Assembly: GCA_030562195.1 (NCBI GenBank)
Contig: JAUJPP010000003.1
Location: forward strand, 29,704,602 to 29,768,601
Direction of reading: 5' to 3'
Source: Nipponacmea schrenckii
Lineage: Eukaryota > Mollusca > Gastropoda > Lottiidae
DNA length: 64,000 nt
The first letter of the stretch is position 1; each line of letters starts with the position of its first letter. Below the pieces are notes generated by a model that saw only the letters and a list, made by a program, of their open reading frames with translations, did not search any database and had not been told where the DNA came from. This document shows, in pieces, positions 22,119 through 35,888 of this stretch. The position numbers and the translations under genes are program-made.

Positions 22119-25100
22119 TTTTTATACGCCCACATGAAATGGGGGGCGTATATTGTCGTCACCCACATCCGTCGGTCCGTCGGTCCGTCGGTCCGTCCGT
22201 CCGTCCACAATTGCTCTTGTCCTTGTTTTTGAAAACGCGTTCAATTTTTAGCTTGTAAACACTCTACAAAGCACATTTATTGACCGATTTTGACAAAACT
22301 TGCTGAAATTGTTTAATATCACCCAAGAATGAACCCTTTTGAAAATAGCACATATCGAAATATATTTAATAGGAATTATTGCCCTTGTTCTATAAAATGT
22401 GTTGGATTTTTGCCTTGTAAACACTCTACAAGTGACAATTCTTGAGCGATTTTTATACGCCTACATGAAATGGGGGGCGTATATTGTCGTCACCCACATC
22501 CGTCCGTCCGTCTGTCCGTCCGTCTGTCGTCCGTCCGTCCGTCAGCCCGTCCACAATTGCTCGTAAACACTCTACACGGTGTAATTCTTGACGGATTTAG
22601 ATGAAACTTAATATGAGTGTTTATGATCACGCAAGGATGAACCCTATTGAAAATCAGCGAAATCGGAAAAAAATTAGTATGAGTTCGTGCCCTTGTTTTT
22701 GAATGGCTCGTAAACACTCTACAACGTGCAATTCTTGACCGATTTTGATAAAACTTGGTTTGAGAGTATGTTATAACTCAAGGATAATCCCTATCGAAAA
22801 TCAGCGAAATCGAAAAAACATTTAGTATGAGTTATTGCCCTTGTTCTTGAAAACTCGTTCAATTTTAGCTTGTAAACACTCTTGAGAACAATTTTTAATG
22901 GATTTTAATGAAACTTGGCCTGAGTTTTTGTTATCACCCAAGGATGAAGCCTATTGAAAACCAGTCAAATCGAAAAAAAATTAATATCAGTTATTGCCCT
23001 TGTTTTTGAAAACGCGTTCAATTTTTAGCTTGTAAACACTCTTCAAAGCACAGTTATTGACCGATTTTGACAAAACTTGCTGAAATTGTTTAATATCACC
23101 CAAGAATGAACCCTTTTGAAAATAGCACATATCGAAATATATTTAATAGGAATTATTGCCCTTGTTCTATAATATGTGTTGGATTTTTGCCTTGTAAACA
23201 CTCTACAAGTCACAATTCTTGAGCGATTTTGACATAACTTGGCATGAGTATTTGTAATCACCAAAGGATGAACTCTATTGAAATTCAGTTAAATCGAAAA
23301 ATATTTAGTATCAGTTATTGCCCTTGTGTTTGAAAACGCGTTCAATTTTAGCTTGTAAGCACTCAAGAAAGAACAATTCTTAATGGATTTTGATAAAACT
23401 TGGCTTGAGTATTTGTTTTTACCCAAAGATGAACCTTATTGAAAATCAAATAAATCAAAATATATTTAGTGTCAGTTATTGCCCTTGTGTTTGAAAACAG
23501 GTTTAACTTTTTAATAAATACTCTAGAAGGTACAATTCATGTCATGATGTTGACAAAACTCACTGAAATTGTTTGATATCGCAAGGGATGAGCCTAATTG
23601 AAAATTAAAATTATCAAAATATATCTAATATGAATTATTGCCCTTGATCTTTTAAACACGTTCGATTTTTGTCTCGTAAACACTCTACATGGCACAATTC
23701 TTGACCGATTTCGATGAAACTTGGTGTGAGAGTGTGTTATAACTCAGGGATGAACCCTATTGAAAATCAGCGAAATCGAAAAAATTTTCAGTATGAGTTA
23801 CTGCTCTTGTTCTTGAAAAAGCGTTCAATTTTAGTTTGTTAACACTCTAGAAAGAACAATTCTGAATGGATTTTGATTAAACTTGGCTTGAGTATTTGTT
23901 ATTACCCAATGATGAACCCTATTATAAATCAAATAAATCGAAATATATTTATTGTCAGTTATAGCCCTTGTTCTTGAAAACGCGTTTAATTTTAGCTTGT
24001 AAACACTCTAGAAAGAACAATTTTTAATGGATTTTGATGTAACTTGGCTGGAGTATTTGTTGTCTCCCAAGGATGAACCCTATTGAAAATCGAAAAATAT
24101 TTAGTACAAGTTATTGATCTTGTTTTTGAAAACGCGTTCAATTTAACTCGTAAACACTCTAGAAAGAACAATTTTGAATGGATTTTGATGAAACTTGGCT
24201 TTAGTATTTGTTTTCTCTCAAGGATAAACTCTATTGAAAATCAGATAAATCGAAAAATATTTAGTGTCAGTTATTGCGCCTGTTTTCAAAAACGCTTTCA
24301 ACTTTAAACTTTCCTTTTTGACAAAACTCGCTGAAATTGTTTAATATCAACCAAGGATGAGCCTTATTAAAGGAATAATAAGCTTTATGTCAATAATACA
24401 ATTTTCCGGTAAAAAGACATGTTATAATTACGTCCAAACTATAAAATGACATATATTCACTGTCAAAATTAAATATTACGCGATTTTCGACTGAAATTGT
24501 CATTTTATGGAGGCCGCCATTGATTGCTTTATGATCGTGAATATGCGAGATTATGACGTCACGTCGTAGATAGAAAGGTAAACAAACATGGCTGCTGACA
24601 TTCAGTCCGATCAATTTGAGCCAGAACGCAATCAATCTTGACAATCAGGACTAACAATAGCATGCCATAATCTACATTACAAGGACTGGATATTCCGGAA
24701 ACAAATTTAGTATATATCATATCTAGACCGGACGGTACAGGTTGTAAATAAAAGAGACAGCGAAGTAGGCCTCGTCGAAATTCACAATTACTTTCGGCCT
24801 ACACGTTTTTAATAAGGAATCAATTCGAACAGATTACCCGAGTACATACCTCCTCTAAGGATTTTATTTATCGAACCTAGTGTGTACTGTCAATGTCACC
24901 TGCCTTGCAAGGTAAAGAAAAGTAGTTTTAGCCGCTGGCGGCCTTGGCTTAATTTGTCTAGTGTCGATGTTCTAACCCCTATTAATGCTAATTATATTAT
25001 TGACTCACCTCAGTTTGTGCATTTCGCATTTCGCGTTTTTTTTATCGTTTTTGTAGACGGCAAATACGTCCATCCTTTGTGAGTAGTTTCCTGTGGAGGC

Positions 25101-25813
25101 AAACGGTAGGAAAATCTGTTTCTTTCAGCAACTTACCAACGGGTGCAATCCCAGGACCAAAGCGGTTTTGTTTACCGACTTCGAAGCCGGCCGATACAAT
25201 GTTTTTCACACACGACTTTATTTGTGGAGAAATGAAACGTATCCAATGTCGAACCTGTACCGATGTTGTTGAGCTCTTTTGTAGATTCTTAGTGGGATCT
25301 GGTATTCGTTAATAGTTTACGTCTTTATTTCTCTACTTATTGTTAAGGCATACCCGAGCTTGACATTCCGCCATTTTGATATTCTATCTACGACGTGACG
25401 TCATGCTACGTGACGTTCCTAACAAAGATGGCGGCCCCCAGGTATTGGAATTTATTGATTTTAATTTGAAATATTAGACAAAATAAAATAGTAACAACAA
25501 AAAAAAACTTTACAATATGTCCATTTCATCCAAGCCTATCACAAATTTACAAAGCTTATTATCCCTTTAAGAATTAAAAATATCAAAATATTATTAAGGG
25601 TGAACCCTATTGCAAATCATAAAAATACCGAAAAATATTTAATGAGTTGTTATTAGGTACAATTCTTGACAGTTTTTAATAAAACTAGAGACCCTAAAAA
25701 AATAGGTTGGAAGGTTGAATATTTCATTCGACTTATTGTAACCTTACTGAAAAGTTTTTATTTGAATTAAATGCTGCCAGTGGGCGTATATTACCTTGCC
25801 TGGCAAGCTATCT
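22119..25813 (+). mobile_element. family A, copy 2 (double-headed, interrupted)
   Basis: A first head at 22119 is followed by about two units, then a second complete head with its own GTCC microsatellite at 22450, inside the phrase GAGCGATTTT. The array runs to 24370, is interrupted by a 1.2-kb TTAA element and resumes at 25571, ending in GCCAGTGGGCGTATATTACC and CTTGCCTGGCAAG at about 25796-25808. Interpreted as one A copy inserted into another. Confidence 0.75.
24371..25566. mobile_element. 1.2-kb TTAA-inserting element
   Basis: TTAA at 24367-24370 and 25567-25570; ends AGG(A/G)ATAATAAGCTTT are inverted. A second inverted pair, ATGACGTCACGTCGTAGATAG split as CRE-like TGACGTCA plus flank, lies at 24553-24573 and 25384-25404. 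Small ORFs (24882-25082, 25079-25312) have no recognisable domain. Part of its interior (about 24820-25140) is repeated at 58699-58985. The terminal word AGGGATAATA is shared with the 466-bp MITE, so both may use one transposase. Confidence 0.8.
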
Positions 25814-26226
25814 TTACAGAATATCAGAGAGGAATCTCCCTTGAAGCGATGTTCAAATATGCTTGATAATATTATCGTAGAGGTAAACTTGGTGCTCTAT
25901 AGCTGCAGGGGTGTCATTAATACCTGGCAGCTATAAGTATTGAAATTATAATGAATATTGAACTGTAGTCATTTCCTTTACATTCACCCGTTAATATCGA
26001 TGATATGGCCACAAAATAACTATTCTATGAACTTGGCAACTTTAAAACACATTCAGTTTTTGGCTCGTTTATCTCGTTGAAATTGATTGTTATCACCCAA
26101 AACTGAATCCTTTTAACAATCAAAAATCTTTAATGAGTTATTGCCATGTGTATAATTCTTGACAGATTTTAAGGAAACTTAGTAATATTGTACATTTATC
26201 ACCCCAGAAAAGAAGTATATATTTCA

Positions 26227-28383
26227 TTTTTATACGCCCACATGAAATGGGGGCGTATATTGTCGTCACCCACATCCGTCCGTCCGTCCGTCCGTCCGTC
26301 CGTCCACAATTGCTCGTAAACACTCTACACGGTGTAATTCTTGACGGATTTAGATGAAACTTAATATGAGTGTTTATGATCACGCAAGGATGAACCCTAT
26401 TGAAAATCAGCGAAATCGGAAAAAAATTAGTATGAGTTTGTGCCCTTGTTCTTGAATGGCTCGTAAACACTCTACAAAGTGCAATTCTTGACCGATTTTA
26501 ATGAAACTTGGTGTGAGAGTATGTTATAACTCAAGGATAAACCCTATCGAAAATCAGCGAAATCGAAAAACATTTAGTATGAGTTATTGCCCTTGTTCTT
26601 GAAAACGCGTTCAATTTTAGCTTGTAAACACTCTTGAGAGAACAATTTTTAATGGATTTTAATGAAACTTGGCCTGAGTATTTGTTATCACCCAAGGATA
26701 AAGCCTATTGAAAACCAGTCAAATCGAAAAAAAATTAATATCAGTTATTGCCCTTGTTTTTGAAAACGCGTTCAATTTTTAGCTTGTAAACACTCTACAA
26801 AGCACAGTTATTGACCGATTTTGACGAAACTTGCTGAAATTGTTTAATATCACCCAAGAATGAACCCTTTTGAAAATAGCACATATCGAAATATATTTAA
26901 TAGGAATTATTGCCCTTGTTCTATAAAATGTGTTGGATTTTTGACTTGTAAACACTCTACAAGTCACAATTCTTGAGCGATTTTGACATAACTTTGCATG
27001 AGTATTTCTAATCACTTAAGGATGAACCCTATTGAAATTCAGTTAAATCGTAAAATATTTAGTATCAGTTATTGCCCTTGTGTTTGAAAACGCGTTCAAT
27101 TTTAGCTTTTAAGCACTCTAGAAAGAACAATTCTTAATGGATTTTAATAAAACTTGGCTTGAGTATTTGTTTTTACCCAAGGATGAACCTTATTGAAAAT
27201 CAAATAAATCGAAATATATTTAGTGTCAGTTATTGCCCTTGTGTTTGAAAACGAGTTTAACTTCTTGGCTAATAAACACTCTAGAAGGTACAATTCATGA
27301 CCAATGTTGACAAAACTCACTGAAATTGTTGGATATTGCAAGGGATGAGCCTAATTAAAAATATCAAAATATATCTAATATGAATTATTGCCCTTGTTCT
27401 TTTAAACACGTTCGATTTTTGTCTCGTAAACACTCTACATGGCACAATTCTTGATGGATTTCGATGAAACTTGGTGTGTGAGTGTGTTATAACTCAAGGA
27501 TAAACCCTATTGAAAATCAGCGAAATCGAAAATTTTTTTAGTATGAGTTACTGCCCTTGTTCTTGAAAACGCATTCAATTTTAGCTTGTAAACACTCTAG
27601 AAAGAACTATTCTTAATGGATTTTGATTAACTTTGGCTTGAATATTTGTTTTTACCCATGGATGAACCCTATTATAAATCAAATAAATAGAAATATATTT
27701 AGTGTCAGTTATAGCCCTTGTTCTTGAAAACGTGTTCAATTTTAGCTTGTGAACACTCTAGAAAGAACAATTTTTAATGGATTTTGATGTAACTTGGCTG
27801 GAGTATTTGTGGGCTCCCAAGGATGAACCCTATTGAAAATCGAAAAATATTTAGTACAAGTTATTGACCTTGTTTTTGAAAACGCGTTCAATTTAACTCG
27901 TAAACACTCTAGAAAGAACAATTTTGAATGGATTTTGATGAAACTTGGCTTTAGTATTTGTTTTCTCACAAGGATAAACCCTATTGAAAATCAGATAAAT
28001 CGAAAAATATTTAGTGTCAGTTTTTGCGCCTGTTTTCAAAAACGCTTTCAACTTTTGGCTTGTGAACACTCTAAACATTCCTTTTTGACAAACTCGCTGA
28101 AATTGTTTAATATCAACCAAGGATGAGCCTTATTAAGAATTAAAAATATCAAAATATTATTAAGGGTGAACCCTATTGCAAATCATAAAAATACCGAAAA
28201 ATATTTAATGAGTTGTTATTAGGTACAATTCTTGACAGTTTTTAATGAAACTAGAGACCCTAGAAAAAAATAGGTTGGTAGGTTGAATAATTCATTCCAC
28301 TTATTGTAACCTTACTGAAAAGTTTTTATTTGAAATAAATGCTGCCAGTGGGCGTATATTACCTTGCCTGGCAAGCTATCTTT
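26227..28383 (+). mobile_element. family A, copy 3, complete
   Basis: Head at 26227, (GTCC)n at about 26277-26304, about eleven core units, tail with CTTGCCTGGCAAG at about 28364-28376. The preceding 25814-26226 holds unique sequence and a degraded A-like unit. A short head fragment (GTCCGTCTGTCC) follows at about 28389-28440. Confidence 0.8.
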
Positions 28384-28440
28384 ATGAAATCCGTCTGTCC
28401 GTCTGTCCACAATTGCTTGTAAATACTCTAGATGGCACAA

Positions 28441-29156
28441 TGGGGAACCAAACTCGCGAGTTGTCTTTCCTTGATGTAGGGGGCGCGGCGACTATTGCGG
28501 TCCTAAAGCGTTGTGTGCAATTATGGCAGACTATGTAAATAGTAAGCGTGATTTTGGTTTATGGGACCTATCTAAACTTTGAAAAGGAACTAAAATCTAA
28601 AATGTGGGAGGTTTCTGGTAGAAAAACACTTAACCGAAAGTTACAATCAGTTTTACCCATTGGCTAAGCTTCGATCGAATACATCCGCTGAAAGTTTGTG
28701 AGAATCGAAAGTAGACCTAGTCAAGTGACAGACAAATTTCCTTCGCGACTGTCGTTTGTTGATTATTGGAGTTGATTAATACTTGAAATCTTAATGATAA
28801 TCTTAGATAATCATTGTTTTAGCCCAGACAAGACACAATACTATTAATACTAGGCCTACCGTATGCTAACTACGGTGGTATAGTTCTACTGACCGGTCTT
28901 CTGCCGGGACTGGTACAGTTCTAGGCTAGTGCTTATTGAATTTTGAATTTTCCTCATGTCACAAGTAATCAAAATATAATTGTCAATTAATTTCCATTCT
29001 CAAAGAATGGCTTCTACTTTAGGGTCTATAGAAATATAAAGTTTTGAAATTTTCCCATGGCATTGGAATTGAACATATTACCCTATAAATCATAGAAATT
29101 TTCAGAGAAAATGAACTATATTTCAAAACATTTTTTTATTGTTGTCATTTTAAAAA
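28441..29156. other. unique, no supported gene
   Basis: Has a locally GC-richer block (about 28445-28530) with the palindrome ACTCGCGAGT and an ATG at about 28523 opening MADYVNSKRDFG before a stop. This could be a promoter and first exon, but nothing downstream supports it. Confidence 0.25.
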
Positions 29157-30231
29157 CCTTTTTATATGCCCACACATAAATGTTGGCGTATATTGTAGTC
29201 GCCCCTGTCTGTCTGTCTGTCCGTCTGCCTGTCCACAATTGTTGTGAACACGATAGAGACGACATTTCTTGATGGATTTTGACCAAATTTGGTGAGTGTG
29301 TTTGTTATAACCCAAGGAAGAAGCGTATTGGAAATCAGACCAATCGAAAAATATTCAATGAGTTATTGACCTTGTTTTTGAAAATTTGTTGTGAACACGA
29401 TTAAGAGAGTGTTTCTTGATGGATTTTGATGAAATTTACTGTGATTGCTCGTTATTACTTAAGGATGAAGCCTATTGAAAATCAGACAAATCGAAAAATA
29501 AATTTATGAGTTATTGCCCTTGTTCTTGAAAACACATTCATTTTGCGTTCAAAAATGTGTTGTGGACATGATAGAGAGATGGTTTCTGGATGGATTTTGA
29601 CCAATTTCAGTGTGTGTGTTTGTAATCATCCAAGGATGAAGCCTTCTGCCCGCCTGTCTGTCTGTCATTCCGTCTGTCTGTCCATCTGCCTGTCCACAAT
29701 TGTTGTGAACACGATAGAGATGATTTTAATGAAACTTGGAATGAGTCTTTGTAATGACCCAAGGATGAAGCCTATCGAAAATGAAACCAATCGAAAAATA
29801 TTTACTATGAGTTATTGCCCTTGTCCTAAAATTCCTTGTGAACACGATAGGGAGCCGGGTTCTTGATGGAATTTGATGAAACTTGGTGTGAGTGTTTGTT
29901 ATAACTCGAGGATAGACCCTTTTGAAAATCAGACTAATCAAAAAATATTTATTGAGTTATTGCCCTTGCTCTTTAAAACGTGTTCACTTTATCAGCCTCT
30001 GATTCTTAGTAGACTTGTTAGAGATCTGGTTTCTTGATAGATTTTGACAAAGCATGATTTGAGCCTTTTGAATTACCCAAAGAAGAAACCGATTGCAAAT
30101 TATTAGCTTACCGAAAAATATTCACTTTGAGTTATTGACTTTGTCCAGAAATTTCTTGTGAATACGATAGGAAGTTGTGTTCTTGATATGTTTTGGCTGC
30201 CAATGGTGGGCGTATTACGATGGGCCATCGC
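29157..30231 (+). mobile_element. family B, copy 2
   Basis: Head TATATGCCCACACATAAATG, GTCT/GTCC microsatellites (about 29208-29235 and 29655-29693), units as in copy 1, tail GGCTGCCAATGGTGGGCGTA and GATGGGCCATC. Two microsatellite blocks suggest an internal rearrangement like that in copy 1. Confidence 0.75.
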
Positions 30232-32342
30232 TATTTTGAAAATTAAAAATATCAAAATATATCTTATATGAATTATTGCCCTTGTTCTTCAAAACATGTT
30301 CGATTTTTGTCATAAACACTCTAAATGGCACAATTCTTGACCGATTTTGATGAAAGTTGGTGTGAGAGTGTGTTGTAATTCAAGGATGAACCCACTTGAA
30401 AATCAGCGAAATCGAAAAAAAAATTGGTACGAGTTATTGCCCTTGTTCTTAAAAACATGTTCAATTTTAGCTTGTAAACACTCTAGAAAGAATAATTCTT
30501 AATGGGTCTTGATGAAACTTGGTTTGAGTATTTGTTTTAACCCAATGATGAACCCTATTGAAAATCAGATACAGCTAAAAATATTTAATACGAGTTATTG
30601 CTTTGTTCTTGAAAACGTGTTCAATTTTAGCTTGTAAACACTCTAGAAAGAACACATCTTAATGGGTTTTGATGGAACGTGGTTGAGTATTTTGTTTTGA
30701 CCCAAGGGTGAACCCTATTGAAAATCAGTTAAATCGAAAAATATTAAGTATCAATTATTGCCCTTTTTTTTTTGAAAACGCGTTCAACTCTTTGGCTTAT
30801 ATACACTCTAGAAGGCACAATTTATAAAAAATATCAAAATATATCTAATATGAATTATTTCCCTTGTTCTTTAAAACGTGTTTGATTTTTGTCTTGTAAA
30901 CACTCTACATGGCACAATTCTTGACTGATTTTGACCAAACTTGCTGAAAATGCTCGTAAACACTCTAGAGGGTGCAATTCTTAATGGATTTTGATGAAAC
31001 TTGATATGCGTGTTGATGATCATGCAAGGATGAACCCTATTGAAAATCAGCGAAATCGGAAACAAATTGGTATGAGTTTTTGCCCTTGGCTCGTAAACAC
31101 TCTACAATGCGCATTTCATAATGGATTTTGATGAAACTTAGTTTGAGTATTTGTTTTCACCAAAGGATGAACCCTATTGAAAATCAGTTAATCGAAAAAT
31201 ATTAAGTACAAGTTATTGCCCTTGTTCTGGAAAAAAAGTTCAATTTTAGCTTGTTAACACTCTATAAAGAATAATTTTGAATGGATTTTGATGAAACTTG
31301 GCTTTAGTATTTGTTTTCTCAAAAAATCGAAAAATATTTAGTACAAGTTATTGCCCTTGTTTTTGAAAACGCGTTCAATTTAACCCGTAAACACTCTAGA
31401 AAGAAAAATTTTGAATGGATTTTGATAAAAAATTGGCTTTTGTATTTGTTTTCTCCCAAGGATGAACCCTATTGAAAATCAGATAAATCGAAAAATATTT
31501 AGTGTCAGTTATTGCCCTTGTTTTCAAAAACGCTTTCAACTTTTGGCTTGAGAACACTCTAAACATTTACTTGTGACAAAACTTGCTGAAATTGTTTAAT
31601 ATCAACCAAGGATGAGCCCTATTAAGAATGAAATATATCAAAATATTATCAAGGGCGAACCCATTTGCAAATCATAAAAATACCAAAAATATTTAATGGG
31701 TTCTTATTAGGTACAATTCCCGAGAGTTTTTAAAGGGATAATAGGCGTTAGAATGCACTCGTCCTACGGCTTATATTTGTGTTTCATATTGACTATTAGT
31801 TAAATAAGTATGCATCCCACACTTTACCAAATTTTAAAAAGCCACAATAAAAATATATTCGGAATTTTAAAAAAAAGTGAGCCAGCGACGATTCCATTCA
31901 GTTTGAGAATAATAGCGTCTGGTGAACCAACGCTAAAACATCATTGTGGAATTCAACAGTAGGGGTCAAGGACGCGTGAAAACTCACATGTTAGAGTTAC
32001 TTCCCTTTATATTTACACGATTTAAAAATCGCTTGATGGATGGCTCAAGCGTTTTATGATTAACTACTTTATTTTGGGGATTTATCGGATTTTAGAGGGA
32101 TTTTGATGTATAGGTAAGTCCACTGATGGGTATATACTGTTATTGTCTAAGTTTGAGTGAACTTAAAATTTTATGTTCGTTCTAACGCCTATTATCCCTT
32201 TAATGAAACTAGAGAACCTAGAAAAAAAGTATATGGGTGGAAGGTTGAATATTTCATTTCACTAATTGTTACTTTACTGAAAAGTTTTAATTCGAAAAAA
32301 ATGCTGCCAGTGGGCGTATATTACCTTGCTTGGCAAGCTATC
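30232..32342 (+). mobile_element. family A, copy 4, headless, interrupted by 466-bp MITE
   Basis: Starts abruptly after the family B tail, runs as A-type units to 31729, is interrupted by the MITE at 31734-32199, and ends in GCCAGTGGGCGTATATTACC at about 32311 with a slightly altered tail hairpin (CTTGCTTGGCAAG). Confidence 0.75.
31734..32199 (+). mobile_element. 466-bp TTAA-inserting MITE, copy 2
   Basis: TTAA at 31730-31733 and 32200-32203. It is the reverse complement of the copy at 9556-10021, same length and very similar. The insertion splits the family A phrase TTTTTAATGAAACTAGAG precisely at its TTAA, confirming the target. Confidence 0.9.
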
Positions 32343-33588
32343 ATTCATGTTTGGTTAAAATTGTTTAGAGTACCAATGCTCTTTCAGTTTTAAAGAAACT
32401 AGTAGGCGAATGAGACGCCTAACTGAAAAGACAGACTTCTTGAAACTGTAGGTGTTTATTCTTGGTCAAACTTTCGCCTACTCTTTTATCTCCACTAGCG
32501 CTCTGCACCCAACCGGATCCTGATACATCAGCCTTCTATAAGCCGTTATCCAGCTTCCTGATACAAATCACACACTTTTAAAAAACTGTTAAAATTAAAA
32601 GAGTCTAATTCAGATTGATCGAAATTTGTAAAATAGTTTTATATGCCTTAAAATTTCCAGGTTCATCAAAGTAAGATTATAAAAGAAGAAAAATTTACAA
32701 ATTTACAAATTTGTGTATTGAAGATAAGCAACAAAGGTAAATATTTGTTAATTCTTAAACTACTATTTTTAAAGCATTAGTTCAAGGCAGGGCTCTTGAT
32801 TTATTTTTTTCCCAGCTTGACATTTTATTAACGATGTTTTTTTTATGTCAAACTACTACACTAAGTACTATTCAACTAGTATCAAACTGTAAAATGTTTT
32901 CAATGCATGAATGTTTAGTTATATTTATCATAATTGGGACTTTAATTTTCTGAACATACTGTCATACATCACATCACAATAACAAAACAATCCGATCATC
33001 AAATATTTACAGTTAAATCTGATTTTTTTACGAAGTTACAAATGCCGATTTTTAGTTAACATTTACCGACTATGTATTTTCCGGTTGATCATGAGAAAAG
33101 TGAAGTACCGTATAATTCCGATTATAGTGCGCAGGCATGTATAATGCGCACCCCTTCCTTGCCTCCGCGAAATCAGGGAGAATTCATTTACCCATAGTGC
33201 GCACCCCTTTTCGCGGCAAAAATACGCCTTTAAGTTGGGATTTCACAGACACCAATATCAGGAAATAGTTGTCAATACGCAAGTCACCATTCATAGATTT
33301 TTTTTATAATTAACAATGTTCCACTGCAACTTACATTTCTACTATTTATTTTTATAATAAATTCCATTTTAATCCCGTATTTATTGCTTCTAATCTCTCG
33401 TAATGGTATTATTGAGTGCTATTTAGAAACCATGTATCATGCTATTAAATTACGGTACCGAGGATGATATTCTATTGGAATAAAAATGTGCTATTATCTG
33501 GTAAACTTAGAAGTATTGAAGAAGATTCCATTGACAGGAATTCAAAGGGCTAACGGTAACTGACTTGGTGTAAGACTAATAGGCCCCA
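32343..33588. other. no gene; dispersed repeat and GTGCGCA-type repeat
   Basis: About 32899-33105 repeats 19393-19580. At 33107-33230 the phrases ATTCCGATTATAGTGCGCA, GTATAATGCGCACCCC and ATAGTGCGCACCCC form a short repetitive block of a kind seen in other animal MITEs. The rest is AT-rich and unassigned. Confidence 0.4.
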
Positions 33589-35152
33589 TTTTTATACGCC
33601 CACATGAAATGGGGGGCGTATATTGTCGTCACCCACATCCGTCCGTCCATCCGTCCGTCCACAATTGCTCGTAACACTCTACACGGTGTAATTCTTGACG
33701 GATTTAGATGAAACTTAATATGAGTGTTTATGATCACGCAAGGATGAACCCTATTGAAAATCAGCGAAATCGGAAAAAAATTAGTATGAGTTCGTGCCCT
33801 TGTTCTTGAATGGCTCGTAAACACTCTACAACATGCAATTCTTGACCGATTTTGATGAAACTTGGTGTGAGAGTATGTTATAACTCAAGGATAAACCCTA
33901 TCGAAAATCAGCCAAATCGAAAAACATTTAGTATGAGTGATTGCCCTTGTTCTTGAAAACGCGTTCAATTTTAGCTTGTAAACACTCTTGAGAGAACAAT
34001 TTTTAATGGATTTTAATGAAATTTGGCCTGAGTATTTGTTATCACCCAAGGATGAAGCCTATTGAAAACCAGTCAAATCGAAAAAAAATTAATATCAGTT
34101 ATTGCCCTTTTTTTTGAAAATGCGTTCAATTTTTAGCTTGTAAACACTCTACAAAGCACAGTTATTGACCGAACTTGCTGAAATGGTCTAATATCACCCA
34201 AGAATGAACCCTTTTGAAAATAGCACATATCGAAATATATTTAATAGGAATTATTGCCCTTGTTCTATAAAATGTGTTGGATTTTTGCCTTGTAAACACT
34301 CTACAAGTCACAATTCTTGAGCGATTTTGACATAACTTGGCATGAGTGTTTGTAATCACCTAAGGATGAACTCTATTGAAATTCAGTTAAATCGAAAAAT
34401 ATTTAGTATCAGTAATTACCCTTGTGTTTGAAAACGCGTTCAATTTTAGCTTGTAAGCACTCTAGAAAGAACAATTCTTAATGGATTGTGATAAAACTTG
34501 GCTTAAGTATTTGTTTTTACCCAAGGATGAACCTTATTGAAAATGAAATAAATTGAAATATATTTAGTGTCAGTTATTGCCCTTGTGTTTGAAAACGGGT
34601 TTAACTTTTTGGCTAATAAACACTCTAGAAGGTACAATTCATGACCAATGTTGACAATACTCAGTGAAATTGTTGGATATCGCAAGGGATGAGCCTAATT
34701 GAAAATTAAAAATATCAAAATTTATCTAATATGAATTATTGCCCTTGTTCTTTTAAACGCGTTCGATTTTTGTCTCGTAAACACTCTACATGGCACAATT
34801 CTTGATGGATTTCGATGAAACTTGGTGTGAGAGTGTGTTATAACTCAAGGATAAACCCTATTGAAAATCAGCGAAATCGAAAAATTTTTTAGTATGAGTT
34901 ACTGCCCTTGTTCTTGAAAACGCATTCAGTTTTAGCTTGTAAACACTCTAGAAAGAACTATTTCTTAATGGATTTTGATGTAACTTGGCTGTAGTATTTG
35001 TTGTCTCCCAAGGATGAACCCTATTGAAAATCGAAAAATATTAAGTACAAGTTATTGACCTTGTTTTTGAAAACGCGTTCAATTTAACTCGTTAACACTC
35101 AAGAAAGAACAATTTTGAATGGATTTTGATGAAACTTGGCTTTACTATTTGT
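33589..35152 (+). mobile_element. family A, copy 5, without tail
   Basis: Head at 33589, short GTCC block, about nine units, then cut in the phrase GGCTTTACTATTTG by the head of family C at about 35153. The tail was not found on the far side. Confidence 0.75.
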
Positions 35153-35298
35153 TTTTATACGCCCACATGGAAATGTGGACGTATATTGCCGTCGCCCCTG
35201 TCCGTCCGTCCGTCCGTCGGGCCGTCCACATTTGTTGTATCCACGATAGAGGCTACAGTTTTTATCCGGTCTTAATGAAACTTGGTATACATGTATAT

Positions 35299-35853
35299 TG
35301 TAGAGAACGAAACGAACTCTACCCTAGAACGGCTAATAGTTACGAGTAACACGAACTAGCCAGGGCATGATAAGCTTACTTTTAGTCATGGCTGGCAGCG
35401 TGGTTTGAAGTGCTCTGATCTCTGATAGTGATAAGTTTGTAAAGGCTTGGTGGTACATAACTTGGTATGTTTTTTATGTAAATATATTGTCTATTGATAC
35501 CATAGATTGATTCAAGCTATTTTGTACCCTATATTATTTTGTATTAGGCCCGTTATTATTGAAATAATCGGTATTAGATTAGATCATACAGTGTGATCAG
35601 TCGTCACGCATGATTAGTGCGCACTAGTGATTTCTTAATATTGAACCATGTTTGTATATTGTCCATTATTTGCTATTTATTGCTATTCAGTACCATGCTT
35701 GATTGGGTTTATGCTTATTATGGTATTTTTCAGTTAATCGTACGTAAATATAGTAAAAGCCTGAATGTAAACATACCATATTTAATAAACTCCTATGTGA
35801 TGGTTGTTTTCTGGTTTATCGGGGGAATAGTACGCATTGACAAATGCCACACA
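35299..35853 (+). repeat. 5' LTR of BEL/Pao element (555 bp)
   Basis: TGTAGAGAACGAAACG...GCCACACA. Contains AATAAA at about 35780. It matches the 3' LTR throughout except for three substitutions and two indels. Confidence 0.95.
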
Positions 35854-35888
35854 TTTATTAACAAGTCGTATTTTCACAAGTCGAAAGT

